Below are positions 19,461-30,112 of a DNA stretch of 64,000 nt, in pieces; positions within the stretch are counted from its first letter, which is position 1, and every line of letters begins with the position of its first letter. The position numbers and the translations under genes were made by a program. A model generated the notes under the pieces. The model saw only the letters and a program-made list of their open reading frames with translations, was not told where the DNA came from and did no database searches. Location: NCBI RefSeq assembly GCF_950295315.1, contig NC_080180.1, forward strand, positions 66,755,773 through 66,819,772, written 5' to 3'. This stretch comes from Erinaceus europaeus (lineage: Eukaryota; Chordata; Mammalia; Eulipotyphla; Erinaceidae).

Positions 19461-21772
19461 ATATTCTTCTTCTTCTAGCGTTTGCCCTTCTTCCGTAGCC
19501 AGTCAACAGTGTCAGGTTGAGCCTGATGTAAAGTTTCGAGACCTCCTTTGAATCTGGAGAGGTGGCAGTCGTTGACTATGTGGGTCATAGTCTGTCTGTG
19601 GCCGCAGGGGCTGTTCGTCTCTGGCTCCCCAGCGATGGAACATAGCGGCGCACTGGCCATGGCCTGTTCGACAGCGATGGAGGAGGGCCCAATCATAACG
19701 TGCTAGGTCAAAGCCGGGTTGACGCTTGCAGGGGTCTGTGATGAGGTGTTTGTTCTTGACCTCAGCTGACTGCCAACTCTGTTTCCAAGAGTCTGGAACA
19801 GAGAAGTTCAGTGTAGGCGTAGGGGACCAGATTGGGTGATGAGACATCAAGCGTTGGACAGGGTGGGCGAAGATCTCCGCGTATATTGGCAGGTCTGGTC
19901 GAGCATAGACGTGGGAAATGAACTTAGATGATGCCGCATCCCGACGAATATCTGGTGGGGCGATGTTGCTAAGAACTGGCAGCCATGGAACCGGGGTGGA
20001 ACGGATGGTTCCAGAAATGATCCTCATGGAGGAATATAATTTGGAATCGACCAAGTGGACATGGGGGCTACGGAACCATCCTGGGGCACAGTATTCTGCA
20101 GTGGAATAGCATAATGCCAGAGAGGATGACTGTAGTGTGGAAGCGCTCGCGCCCCATGAGCAGCTGGCCAGTCTTGCAATGATGTGATTCCTCGCGCCCA
20201 CCTTTGCTGCAGTTTTTATGAGATGTTCGTGAAATGACAGAGTGCGATCGAGAGTAACGCCAAGATAGACTGGCTGGGCTTCATGCCGGATTCTCGTATC
20301 GCCAAGCTGCACATTAAGCTCACGCGAGGCCGAGGCATGGTGTAGATGGAAAACAGATGATACCGTTTTTGCAGTGCTAGGGATTAGTCGCCATTTTTTA
20401 CAGTCATCAGATATCAGAGACATGTCTTTCGTGAGTGTTTCCTCGAGGATGTCGAACTTGGATGCCTGAGTTGCACAGCAGATGTCATCGGCGTAGATGA
20501 ACTTCCTTGAAGAAGTTTCTGGAAGGTCATTGATGTAAATATTAAATAGCATAGGAGCCAGAACAGAGCCCTGGGGGAGGCCACTTGAGACAAGTCTCCA
20601 TCTGCTAGACTTCTCACCCAGATGTACCCGGAATCTTCTGTTTTGGAGAAGAAACGATATAGTGTTGGCCACCCATGGAGGCAGGCATCTTGAGATCTTG
20701 ACTAGGAGACCACGGTGCCAGACCGTGTCATAGGCTGCTGTGAGATCAACAAAGACAGCACCCGTCTTTAAATTCTTCTGGAATCCATTTTCAATGTAAG
20801 TTGAGAGGGCCAGGGCTTGTTCGCAGGTAGATCTTCCTGGGCGGAAACCAGCTTGGGCGGGTGATAGGAATTTCTCTGTAAGAGGAGAAATACGTGACAG
20901 AAGCAGCCTCTCAAGGAGTTTGTAACACACGGAGAGGAGAGAAATTGGTCTATAGCTGGCGGCCAGTGTTGGGTCTTTCTTTGGTTTCAAAACTGCTATT
21001 ATCTTTGCACGACGCCAAATTTTGGGCATAGATTTGGATTCCAAGATGTGGGACAGGAATGTAGTGAGCCACTTCTTTGCCGTGGGGCCCAAGTTAAGAA
21101 TGAGTTCTGGGGTGATGTTATCATAGCCAGCAGCTGTTCCCGGTTTAACCCTCTTCAAAGCGTCTTCCAGTTCAGACAGTGTAAAGGGAGAGAGTTTTGG
21201 AGATGGGCAAGATAACCGGAAGTGGGATGACCACTCATGGGAAATTTCTCTTTTCCAGACTGGGTCGATCTTAGCACGTCCAACTTGAGTTAGGTGACTG
21301 GCCACTGAGTTTGGAGATACGGGAGGATGGGAGATGGGAGGGGGTTGGCTACCGGCACCCAGTCTGTGAAGAAGCTTCCAGGCCTTCCTACTTGAGTGGG
21401 TGAAGTTCAGACTTTCCGTGAGTTGTTGCCAGCGGGCTTGGCGTGCTGCATCCAGGGAGGCAATGAGGTGGTCAGCCACATCTGGGTCGCCCGACTCATC
21501 ATACTGCTTTAGCAGTTGCTCGCATTCAGCATCAAGACAAGGCGTATAGTTAGCACGTCTCCCATGAGGAATGGCTTGGGAAGCTGCTTTGAAGATGGCT
21601 TGGCGGAAGCGCCTGTAGGAATCTTCAGAGGGGATAGAGTTAATTGGAATTGCAGGAATAGATTTGTTGGTAAGATCACTGAACAGAGGCCAGTTTGCTT
21701 TCCGAAAGTTCCATCTTAGTTTCTCCGAGCACAGAATCAGTGGGAGCTGGAGACCAATGTGGATGATAGCTG
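19461..21772 (-). mobile_element. Vingi non-LTR retrotransposon, copy 1 (5' truncated)
   Basis: A 2.3-kb minus-strand element. Its 3' end is the ORF stop followed by a GAAGAAGAA tail (plus-strand TTCTTCTTC at about 19464-19474). Its 5' end lies at 21772, where similarity to copy 2 (51274-53584) stops abruptly. It encodes the end of an endonuclease-RT linker, the RT domain and a C-terminal Cys/His region. By family knowledge, an intact Vingi also encodes an apurinic-like endonuclease upstream; that part is absent. Vingi is a sister clade of Ingi without RNase H and has been reported among mammals only in hedgehogs. The closest alternatives (jockey, RTE, L2) fit less well, because the C-terminal R-x-R/Y-x-TGHG...C-x-C...H...C region is Ingi/Vingi-like. 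Confidence 0.85.
19475..21479 (-). pseudogene. Vingi reverse transcriptase, one 5-bp deletion
   Basis: The long frame covers 655 codons (19512-21479). Residue positions: linker 1-100, GYDNITPELI 118-127, YRPISLLS 176-183, QAGFRPGRST 209-218, catalytic VDLTAAYDTVWH 244-255, SGLPQGSVLAP 299-309, catalytic YADD 329-332, YLGVTLD 405-411. The nominal start is an internal GTG; the frame is open upstream to the 5' junction, so there is no real initiator. Near 19610-19615 it lacks 5 bp relative to copy 2. This shifts the frame before the C-terminal Cys/His motif; the proper ending continues in another frame and stops at 19475-19477. Everything upstream of that lesion is open, about 715 codons, which points to a young insertion. 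An assembly error could also explain the 5-bp gap. Confidence 0.88.
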
Positions 21773-23100
21773 AAACAGCTAACGCAGCCCAGCTGGGTGT
21801 GTCCTAGACCCAAACGTTAACCAGCTGCAGGCAAGTGACGTTGGACTCTCTTCAACTATTCAATCGTTCAACTCTGCTCTACAAGGGGGGCTGGGAGCCT
21901 ACGCAACATGAAGGGTGGGATTCAGCTGAAGAGAGAGCAGGAAACCAACAGACGGGCCCCACCGGGACAGAGAGGAGAGTCCACAGCTCTCTCGCAGGGT
22001 TGCATGCAGAAACGCACACGTCTGGCTCCCAGTTAGCCGGCCAAGAGAGCTCTCGGCCAGCCTGGCTGAACATTTAGTCATTTTCAGTCTCAGACTCTAA
22101 AACAGAATCTCACTTTTTCTTGTTTTCCCCCACACTGTGGCAAGTTGCAAAACCTTTAATAACCCGTCATTTCTAGACTTCCAGAAGACTTGCAGAACTG
22201 TAAGGTAAAGTAAGCTCCGCGGTGGTTTTGATCTGACCTCTAAGTTGCTGAACACGGACATCTTGGAGGCGGAGATGCCAGCAGCGCAGGCCAGAGGGGC
22301 TCCAGGAGCCCGGACTCCGCTCACGAGCCGCGTCTTCACTCTGCGGACAATCGTGGCGCCCGGACGCAGCTGCCAGTTTGAATTTGGTTTTTCTGGAAAA
22401 CACACTCTTTCCTGTGCCGTTTGCTGCTTCAGAAATGACATTAACTCGATAAGATGAAGCTGCCTTTGACAACGGCAGCCAGAAGCAGACATGACAGCCA
22501 CTTCCTGAGTCCTCAGCTTGGAGAGCTTCCAGTGTCTCCACAGCATGGCTGCAGGGCACGGGGCCTGGTACTTAAACACTCACACAGTCAGCAGCTGCCA
22601 GGCTTCCCACAAACTGTCTTTCTGGGGAGCAGCCGTCACTCCCTCCTCTCTCAGGGCAAGCTTTCTATCTTCTCCTCAGCCCGGGTGAGTAGCCGATCAC
22701 CGTGGGGGACGTATGAGTGGGAGAGAATGCTCCTTTGTTGGACAACTGAGGCAAAGAGAAGCAGCTAAGGGATGTTTGATGCACTGCACTAGGCAGCGAG
22801 CACAGTCACACCCTCGAGAGTCACTCAGCGCCACGCTCCATGCACACGGCGGGCAGTGAGGTGTGAACCAGCAGAGAGGTAGCCCATGCCGCATCTGTGC
22901 GTGGTCCTCTCCCCGTCACGGCCGGCCGCACCCCTCTGCCATGGGCCGCCTTCTCTTCATTTCGAAGCAGAATCCCACCCACTACAAAGAGTCGGCAGCT
23001 CTTGGGGTCTGAAGAAGGCTGGGAGATCTGACGAGAGCCCGTGAATAAAAATGAACGACGGTTCATTTGGGGGGGTCTAATTCACTTGGCAGTCCTGAGT
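21773..23100. other. No recognised feature
   Basis: 1.3 kb of apparently single-copy DNA with scattered CpG (22240-22380). ORFs of 128-160 codons on the minus strand near 22097-22579 show no domain. No CpG island or exon can be claimed. Confidence 0.35.
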
Positions 23101-23106
23101 CTGGGG

Positions 23107-23456
23107 TGTCGGCCTAGCTTCGCGGGCGGGAGAGAGAGACGGCCAGGGACTCCTGGCTGAGTGGTACGCAGTTCAGTCTTTATTCATGTGGAACGCAGCG
23201 CAATCTAAGCTCTCTCTAATCACAATCCTGTCCTTATACATCCTGAGGCGGAAGAGTCAGGTCCGAAGAGGATGTACATAGGATGGGGGTGGGGAGAAGG
23301 AAAAAGCGTGAAAAAAGTGAGGAATTAACCAGTGCCCTGCAGGCAGGGGGTGCTTAGTTAACAGTGGCTATGTAAACAGAATACAGGGTTAAGCAGGGGG
23401 ATTAAACCAATGACACAGAAGGGGTCTTAGAAGCAGAGTTTAGAAGCAGACCAACA
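23107..23456 (-). mobile_element. Solo LTR, minus strand
   Basis: A 350-bp element which on the minus strand starts TGTTGGTCTGC and ends GGCCGACA (imperfect inverted ends). It is flanked by a 6-bp direct repeat with one mismatch (plus CTGGGG at 23101-23106, CTGAGG at 23457-23462). On the minus strand TATAAGG (23232-23238) precedes AATAAAG (signal at 23179-23184), the U3-R order. A different family from the LTR at 1605. The 6-bp duplication suggests class II. Confidence 0.7.
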
Positions 23457-23546
23457 CTGAGGGGTGGTTAGATTCTAACCATGAGGCCCCTCAGAGTCAA
23501 AGAACTCACATCTGCCCAGGACACGGAGCCAGGGAGGTGTATGGGC

Positions 23547-23700
23547 AGAATAGCTCAGTGGGGCGCACAGGGCTGGGGGCCACGGCGTCTGGAGTTCAGT
23601 CCCCAGCTCTGCAAGTACCAGCGTGAGGCTCTGGCGCACACCTGCCTCTCACCTGCCATCAATTTCTGTTGCATTAAAACAATGCATTTTAAACTTTCCC
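23547..23700 (+). repeat. Short tRNA-like SINE
   Basis: Contains ATAGCTCAGTGGGGCGCACA (A-box region) and GAGTTCAGTCCCCAGCTCTG (B-box region), followed by TGAGGCTCTGGCGCACACC and an AT-rich tail. Confidence 0.65.
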
Positions 23701-24284
23701 TCTAAGAAAGAGATGAAGACAGAAAAGAAAGCATGGCCTCTCACACCCGCCCAGCAGACCCTCCCGATCCTCCAAGAGAGAACGACGGGACAGGACAGAG
23801 TCACTTCACAGCCGGCGCTGGGCTGCCCTGTGGGGTGTGGCTGCACCCTGCTGGGTGGCTGAGTGACGTGCGTGTGTCCTGGGTGCCTGTGTCCTGAGCC
23901 CCCACTCGGCCACGTCACGGCCACCACCTCCTGCTGGTGGGAGGGCTGAGGGAACCGGGACCAGGGCACTCGTCCTGTCCACGAAGACCCGCTCTCGAGG
24001 CCCAGATCTGTTTCCAGGGTGCAGTCAGGGACCCCAGCATGCAAGCTGGTTCAGTCCCCACAGGTGGCGCCGGCGTGAAGGGACTCAGGCCACACGGACA
24101 GAAGCCATCACTGCCACCCGAGACCGTGAAGCAGGGTATCTTTAAGGAGTTGCTTTTAAAAACAGATGAAGTCCCAGCGCCAAAAGCAGACAGAAGACAT
24201 CACCGCACACCTTCGAGTCAGGGAAAAGCGGCAGGGGCCCCTCCCCATCACCACCAACTTCGATGAAACATTCCCAACTCCGCA
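23701..24284. other. No recognised feature
   Basis: GC-rich unassigned DNA. A 109-codon ORF on + and a 131-codon ORF on - have no recognised motif. Confidence 0.35.
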
Positions 24285-24405
24285 GGGGCGCCGGGGGCCT
24301 CCAGAGTAAGCCTCTGACGGAGACTGGTCCTCGGGGTTGGGAACAGTATGGAATTATACCCCTGTGATTTTGTCATTTTGTAAATTACTAATTTAAAAAA
24401 AACTT
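24285..24405 (+). mobile_element. L1 3' UTR tail fragment
   Basis: GGGTTGGGAACAGTATGGAA, TTATACCCCTGTGATTTTGT and AATTACTAATTTAAAAAAAA match the other L1 tails in order. Confidence 0.6.
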
Positions 24406-24560
24406 AAATATGGCAAAGACCTAGGTTCAAGCCCCAGCCCCCGTCTGCAGGGGGGAAGCTCACGGGCCATGAAGCAGGGTTGCAGGTGTCATTCCTCTCC
24501 ATCTCCTCCTTCCCTCTTGATGTCTGTCTCTAGCCGATAAAGATATTTTGATAGTTTAAA
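24406..24560 (+). repeat. ERI-type SINE, 5' truncated
   Basis: GGTTCAAGCCCCAGCC (B box), TGCAGGGGGGAAGCTCACG body, CT-rich part and CTCTAGCCGATAAAG tail. Confidence 0.85.
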
Positions 24561-25027
24561 TGTGCTGTGTCCAGAGAAGCAGGCTACAGTAAATCATGTT
24601 TCCCGAAAGCATAAAATATAATAGCTTGCCCCAGGCAGGGTGGCTGCTAAAAGCCATTTCGATGCTTAAAGGCTCTTTGAACCAACAACTCCCTTCATCT
24701 CACTCTCTCCCGCTGTGGCCCTCAAATTGCTGCCAGGAAGCAAAGAAGGTGGGAAGGGGCGGCACGTGGAAAGGCTGAAGCCGAAGGCCCAGCGGCTCCT
24801 GGCTCCCCGCCTGAGGGTGTCTCCTGAAGAGCCGACACTTGGGGCGTGGCGGGGCGTCTCCACCGGCCACCGACACAGAGCCGCCACCGGGCAGCTCGAG
24901 GTCTCTCTCCCGGCTGGGTGGGATTGTGCAGAAACACAAAGCTAATGCCATCTAGATGTCAGCGCTTCACAGGGAGAAGCAGGTCATCACACACTGATAA
25001 TTCCCTTCAAACTGATAACTCCAGGTC
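24561..25027. other. Unassigned; AT-rich then GC-rich
   Basis: 24561-24720 is AT-rich and repeat-free; 24750-24930 is GC-rich. No gene recognised. Confidence 0.35.
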
Positions 25028-25132
25028 TTTTTTTTTTTTGGCTCCAGTCATTGGGGCTCTGTGCCAGCACTACAATCCACTGCATTAGGCGGCCTTTTTT
25101 TTTCAATGGGACAGAAAGAAATTGAGAGAGGG

Positions 25133-25170
<38 letters not shown>

Positions 25171-25316
25171 AAGATAAATACCTGCAGACCTACTTCACTG
25201 CTTGTGAAATGACCGCTCTGCAGGTGGGGAGCTGAGTACTCGATCCGGAATTCTTTCATGGGTCCTTGCACTTAGTACTATGTGCGCTAAACCCAGTGCA
25301 CCACAGCCTGGCCCCC
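25028..25316 (-). repeat. ERI-type SINE, long form
   Basis: Reverse copy. T-rich tail, GGCTCCAGTCATTGGGGCTC, a (TA)n(GA)n expansion at 25132-25170, ACCTGCAGACCTACTTCAC and head to CTGGCCCCCAAG. Confidence 0.9.
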
Positions 25317-25418
25317 AAGATTCCATTTCTGTACTGAAGAAACACACCCACATCAAAAGAAAATTCCATAAGGAGAAACAGGAAGCCCAGCAAATGGGAA
25401 AAGAGATTTACAAACTCC

Positions 25419-26110
25419 ACTCAGAAGAGAGTCACACACTCCACTCAGAAGAGAGTCACACACTCCACTCAGAAGAGAGTCACACACTCCACTCAGAAGA
25501 GAGTCACACACTCCACTCAGAAGAGAGTCACACACTCCACTCAGAAGAGATTCACACACTCCACTCAGAAGAGATCCACACAATCCACTCAGAAGATTCA
25601 CCCACTCCACTCAGAAGAGAGTCACAACTCCACTCAGAAGATTCACACACTCCACTCAGAAGAGAGTCACACACTCCACTCAGAAGAGAGTCACGCACTC
25701 CACTCAGAAGATTCACACACTCCACTCAGAAGAGATTCACACACTCCACTCAGAAGAGAGTCACACACTCCACTCAGAAGAGAGTCACACACTCCACTCA
25801 GAAGAGAGTCACACACTCCACTCAGAAGAGATCCACACACTCCACTCAGAAGAGATCCACACACTCCACTCAGAAGAGAGTCACACACTCCACTCAGAAG
25901 AGATCCACACACTCCACTCAGAAGAGAGTCACACACTCCACTCAGAAGAGAGTCACACACTCCACTCAGAAGAGATCCACACACTCCACTCAGAAGAGAG
26001 TCACGCACTCCACTCAGAAGATCCACACACTCCACTCAGAAGATTCACACACTCCACTCAGAAGAGAGTCACACACTCCACTCAGAAGATCCACACACTC
26101 CACTCAGACA
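25419..26110 (+). repeat. 21/24-bp minisatellite
   Basis: About 30 tandem units of CACTCCACTCAGAAGAGAGT plus CACA (24 bp). Shorter 21-bp units lack GAG, and ATCCACA/ATTCACA variants are interspersed. Unit lengths are multiples of three, so a 306-codon frame (8-residue HSTQKRVT-type repeats) stays open; there is no evidence it is translated. The left flank and the right flank (L1-like) are unique. Confidence 0.95.
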
Positions 26111-26185
26111 CATGGTTGCTTTCAGCCACCTGTAAAGAGCCAGACGGCTCGACAGAAAGGAAAAGAAACAGCCCAGGAAGAAAGT

Positions 26186-26300
26186 GGGCAGAAGATATGA
26201 AGAGACGGTTCTCTAAAGAAGAGACGCACATGGCCACAGACATGTGGAAATGCTCGATTCTCTCATCAGCAGAGAAACGCAGTCAAGCTGAGGGGAGGAA
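26186..26300 (+). mobile_element. L1 ORF2 fragment
   Basis: GTGGGCAGAAGATATGAAGA, CTCTAAAGAAGAGACGCACA and CATCAGCAGAGAAACGCAGT correspond in order to L1 ORF2 at 34420-34520 (AAGTTGGTAGAGGATATGAA, CACAGAAGAGATCC, TCAGAGAAATGC). Confidence 0.6.
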
Positions 26301-26694
26301 GCTGCTGACCTCGACCCCCCCAGACTGCAGATGGAAGGCCTGGCGGGTGGGGCTACAGGTGACGTCTCACGGATGTCCCATGACAGTCTGTGTGACACCG
26401 ACGTCCGACTGGCTTTGCACTGTCCTGAGTGCCTGGCCCCACGGGAGCAGAGGGGGCCTCCATGGTCCCCTCTGCGCCCTGCCTGCCACCTGGCTCACAC
26501 CCCGCATTCAACATGGAGCCCGGCGCCTTGCAGATGCTGCTCCGGCCACTTGGGAAGCCCTGCTTGAGCTGCTACCCTGCCAGCCACGGCCAGGCCTGCA
26601 GCCGAGGCCACGTGCACCGCCTCCACCGCGCTGACTTCATCCGTGGGTCCTGCCGTCAGCTCCGGGACAGTCTGGTTGTGATTACCGTCCAGTC
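26301..26694. other. No recognised feature
   Basis: GC-rich unassigned DNA before the CCT tract. Confidence 0.35.
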
Positions 26695-26788
26695 CATACC
26701 CCCACCCTCCTCCTCCTCCTCCTCCTCCCTCTTCCTCTCCCTCCTCCTCCTCTTCCTCCTCCTTCCTCCTCCCTCTTCCTCCTCCTCC

Positions 26789-26821
<33 letters not shown>

Positions 26822-26828
26822 CTCTTCC

Positions 26829-26860
<32 letters not shown>

Positions 26861-26871
26861 TTCCTCTTCCT

Positions 26872-26902
<31 letters not shown>

Positions 26903-27150
26903 TTCCTCTTCCTTCCTCCTCCCTCTTCCTCTTCCTCCTCCTCTTCCTCCTCCTTCTCCTTCTCCTCCTCCTCCTCCTCCTCCCACTTCCTCTTCCTCCT
27001 CCTCCTCTTCCTCTTCCTCCTCCTCCCACTTCCTCTTCCTCCTCTTCCTCCTCCTCCTTCTCCTTCTCCTCCTCCTCCTCTTCCTCTTCCTTCCTCCTCC
27101 CACGTCCTCCCCCTCCCCCTCCTCCTCCTCCTCTTCCTTCCTCTTCTTCT
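26695..27150 (+). repeat. (CCT)n/(TTCCTC)n polypyrimidine tract
   Basis: About 450 bp almost purely C and T on the plus strand, mixing CCT and TTCCTC words. It gives Ser/Leu-rich and Glu/Arg-rich frames of up to 324 codons, all of which are artefacts. Confidence 0.97.
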
Positions 27151-27277
27151 TCCTGGCCATGAAATGTGTGGTGGGAGTACAAGTGTTTTGAGGAGGAAAA
27201 CAAGGCTTGCCCAGGGCGCCTGAATTTAACAAGATGGCCTCTTGGTTGAAGCGCTCGTAAGCACAGACGGCACACAC

Positions 27278-27582
27278 GGCTGGAGAGGAGACCAAAGGGG
27301 CACCCGGCTGAGGGCACCAAGTGCAAGGACCTGCTTCGAGTCCCCTCCTGCTCCCCACCCACGGCGGGGAACGCTTCACTGGCAGTGGGTGAAGCAGGCT
27401 GCAGGTGTGTGTGTGTGTCTCTCCCTCTCCCACTCTCCCTCTCTCTCTCTCTCTCCCCCACCTTCTCAATTTCTCTCTGCTCTATCAAGTATAATAGAAA
27501 GAGAAAGGGAACGAGAGGGAATGGCCACTGGGAGCAATGGCTGTGTAGTGCAGCACAGGGCCTCAGCAATAACCCTGGTGGC
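27278..27582 (+). repeat. ERI-type SINE, diverged
   Basis: GGCACCCGGCTGAGGGCACC head, CTTCGAGTCCC B box, GTGAAGCAGGCTGCAGGTG followed by a GT/CT expansion, and the AGCAATAACCCTGGTGGCAA 3' end. Confidence 0.85.
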
Positions 27583-27597
27583 AAGAAAAGAAGAAAG

Positions 27598-27867
27598 AGG
27601 GAGTCGGGCTGTAGCGCAGCGGGTTAAGCGCACGTGGCGCAAAGCGCAGGGACCGGCATAAGGATCCCGGTTCGAACCCCGGCTCCCCACCTGCAGGGAG
27701 TCACTTCACAGGCGGTGAAGCAGGTCTGCAGGTGTCTGTCTTTCTCTCCCTCTCTCTGTCTTCCCCTCCTCTCTCCATTTCTCTCTGTCCTATCCAACAA
27801 CAACATCAATAACAACAATAAAAAACAACAAGGGCAACAAAAGGGAATAAATAAATAAAATTTTAAA
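27598..27867 (+). repeat. ERI-type SINE with 15-bp target duplication
   Basis: Complete head (TAGCGCAGCGGGTTAAGCG), B box GGTTCGAACCC, body and (AAC)n tail. AAGAAAAGAAGAAAG at 27583-27597 and 27868-27882 flanks it, showing insertion into the tail of the previous SINE. Confidence 0.96.
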
Positions 27868-27911
27868 AAGAAAAGAAGAAAGGAAGGGAGGGAGAGAGAG
27901 AGAGGGAGAGA

Positions 27912-28211
27912 GAAGTAGCTCTCATCTTGGTTAAGCACACATAGTACAAAGCACAAGGACCCACAAGGATCGGGGTTTAAGCCCCATTCCCCACCTACAG
28001 TGGGGGTGCTTCACCAGCCGTGAAGCAGGGCTGTAGGTCTCTCTCTCTCCCTCTCTCCCTCTCCCTCTCCCTCTCCCTCTCCCTCTCCCTCTCCCCCCTC
28101 CTCTCTCAATGCTGTCCAATAAAATGGGAACGATAGCCCCCAGAGCAGCAGACTCATAGTACCGGCACTGGGCCCCAGCGATAGCCCTGGAGGAAAAAAA
28201 AAAAAAAAAAA
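27912..28211 (+). repeat. ERI-type SINE
   Basis: TTGGTTAAGCACACATAGTA head, GGGTTTAAGCCCC B box, an expanded (CCCTCT)n run at 28040-28100, CAATAAAATGGGAACGATAG and an A19 tail. Confidence 0.9.
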
Positions 28212-28994
28212 GGCCAACTCACATCTCTAAGGTGAAAGGCTCTCCAGGAAGGAAGACACAGGACCAGAACTGGCTGACAGAAATCTCCTGGAGACAAGAT
28301 GATGGACAGGAGAGGGGGGAGGAAGCTGGGGGCAGGGAGACGCCTGGGGTGCTGTCCCCAAGACGTGCAGAACCATTTCAATAATTTAAGAACTGTGCAT
28401 CTGTAAAGCTCAACATAAATGTAATTTAGAACTATTAGCCCAATATGACTGAATTCAATAGCCTTTAAGGCAGTACGTATCACGGCAGCTTTTCCTTGTT
28501 ACTCAGCTCCCGGTAATTTGGGTAAAATTAACGTGTAATTTGAGCATAATGGCCAAGCCCTCTAATGAGCTGATTGCAGGCTGCGTGGGTGACCGACAGG
28601 ATGCGGGGATGGCCGGGGGGGGGGGAGGGGGCCGAGCAGGTGGGCTGGATCCACAGACACAAAGCACGTCTCCTTTCCTCGCGCCCAGGAGTCTCACTTC
28701 CGAGCCGAGCTGGGGTCTCACTGCGAGCTGCAGGCAGCCAGTGATGCTGCTCACTGAGGGAAGCCCAGCGCCAGAGAGGGGTTCCTTGGCCAGCCTGCTG
28801 TAGTACTGTAGCTTGCGTTTCGCTAAGTCAGCCCTACCTGGGTCCCCTGAGGACGTTGGTTGTGGTGAAAATCATGGGGCGGGTTGCAAGGTGACCCTCC
28901 CTCTTCTGTGTGGCGCTATCACTAGTCCAGGGCAAGGTCACAGTGCCAGGGAGGTGACAGGTCAGAGGCTGGGCCTGTGCCCAGGAGGACGAGG
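28212..28994. other. Unassigned; repeat-free AT-rich core 28370-28590
   Basis: The core has many TAAT/ATTA words (AATTTGGGTAAAATTAACG, AATTTGAGCATAATGG) and no repeat signature; it could be a conserved non-coding element. A G12-type run follows at 28615-28631. Confidence 0.3.
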
Positions 28995-30112
28995 AAAGGT
29001 CAGTCCCCACAGGACGACAAAAGCTGGAGAAGTGCAAGAGACCGGCACACTTTAATGGTGCCCTTTTGGTCACCACCAGGCCACCCCATCACCTGGGGCC
29101 CTAGTCAGAGAATCCTGGGGTTCCCACACTGACATGATGGGCCCAGGCCTCTCACAGATCCCCTTCCCACCACCACTGGTGTCACCTCCACCAGGAACGT
29201 CAGCACAAGCCCTCCTGTGGCTCCCCAGGACCTGCCCTCACGGCAGAGCAGCCATGGTGGGGACGCCCCACTCTCTGCAGGGAGGCCGGTCAGCCTGCTC
29301 TGCCCCTCGGGGAAGACGGGTCCTGACGTGAGAGCAGCCTGGAAGGTTCCAGCTGTGACATGGACTGTGAGCTCAGACTGACGGGGACTCGGAGGCCACA
29401 CAGACTCTGTGCTGAATGTGAGTGAGTATGGGCCCTGGTCAGACTGATGGGGTTACAGTTAACAGTCTTGATAGACTTTCCTCATGTCTGGGAGCTGCTC
29501 TCTGCCCCGATCCAGCTTTCTAGTCCTGTTCTCAACTCTGACACCATCTCCCCAGACAATGACTTTAGTCCACCTGCATGTTAGCTGTCAGGCTCAGACC
29601 ATAATCACTAAAGCCATGGGCCCCTTGGAATAGACCTAAAATAGACCTCCTAGCTAATTCCCACATGAAGACCCTTAATTCCATCTGCTCTATAGTCTGA
29701 CCTTTAGGTTCCTGTTTATTAAACAGTTTGTCCTGCTTTATATCTTAATGCTTTTAAGCCATCAAGCTGCAGATGCTGCCATGACGCCATCCTGACCTCC
29801 CTGGGCAGACGCCCTCACCATGTGTCCTGGAGCCTCCCCTCCCCAGAGCCCTGCCCCACTAGGGACAGACAGACACAGACTGGGGGTGTGGGTCCACCTG
29901 CCAACACCCATGTCCAGCGGAGAAGCAATGACAGAAGCCAGAACTCCCACCTTCTGCTCCCCATAAGGAATCCTTGCCCATGCTCCCAGAGGGATAAAGA
30001 ACAGGGAAGCTCCCAGTGGAGGGGATGGGACACGGAGCTCTGGTGTGTGGGATTGTGCCCCTCTTGTCCCACAATCTTATTAATCATTATTAAATCACTA
30101 ATAAAATTTAAA
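28995..30112 (+). repeat. L1-tailed non-autonomous repeat, copy I (long)
   Basis: About 1.1 kb, colinear with the 36-kb copy from CAGGCCACCCCATCACCTGG through GACATGATGGGCC, GACGGGTCCTGA, GGGGTTACAGTTAACAGT, CCCCAGAGCCCTGCCCC to an L1-like end (TTATTAAATCACTAATAAAA). No coding capacity. Confidence 0.88.

Noticed and set aside
22240..22380. CpG-rich stretch as a CpG island
   Set aside because: Too short, with modest CpG density by eye and no associated transcript structure.
25280..26200. 306-codon ORF with 8-residue repeats, and possible CRISPR-like pattern
   Set aside because: A head-to-tail minisatellite with unit length divisible by 3; no unique spacers, and the genome is mammalian.
26495..27584. 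Glu/Gly/Arg-rich ORFs of 300-324 codons
   Set aside because: Produced by the CCT-rich tract.
27598..27690. tRNA gene candidates from A-box and B-box matches
   Set aside because: All such matches are SINE heads followed by the SINE body, without a proper cloverleaf 3' half or CCA-end context.
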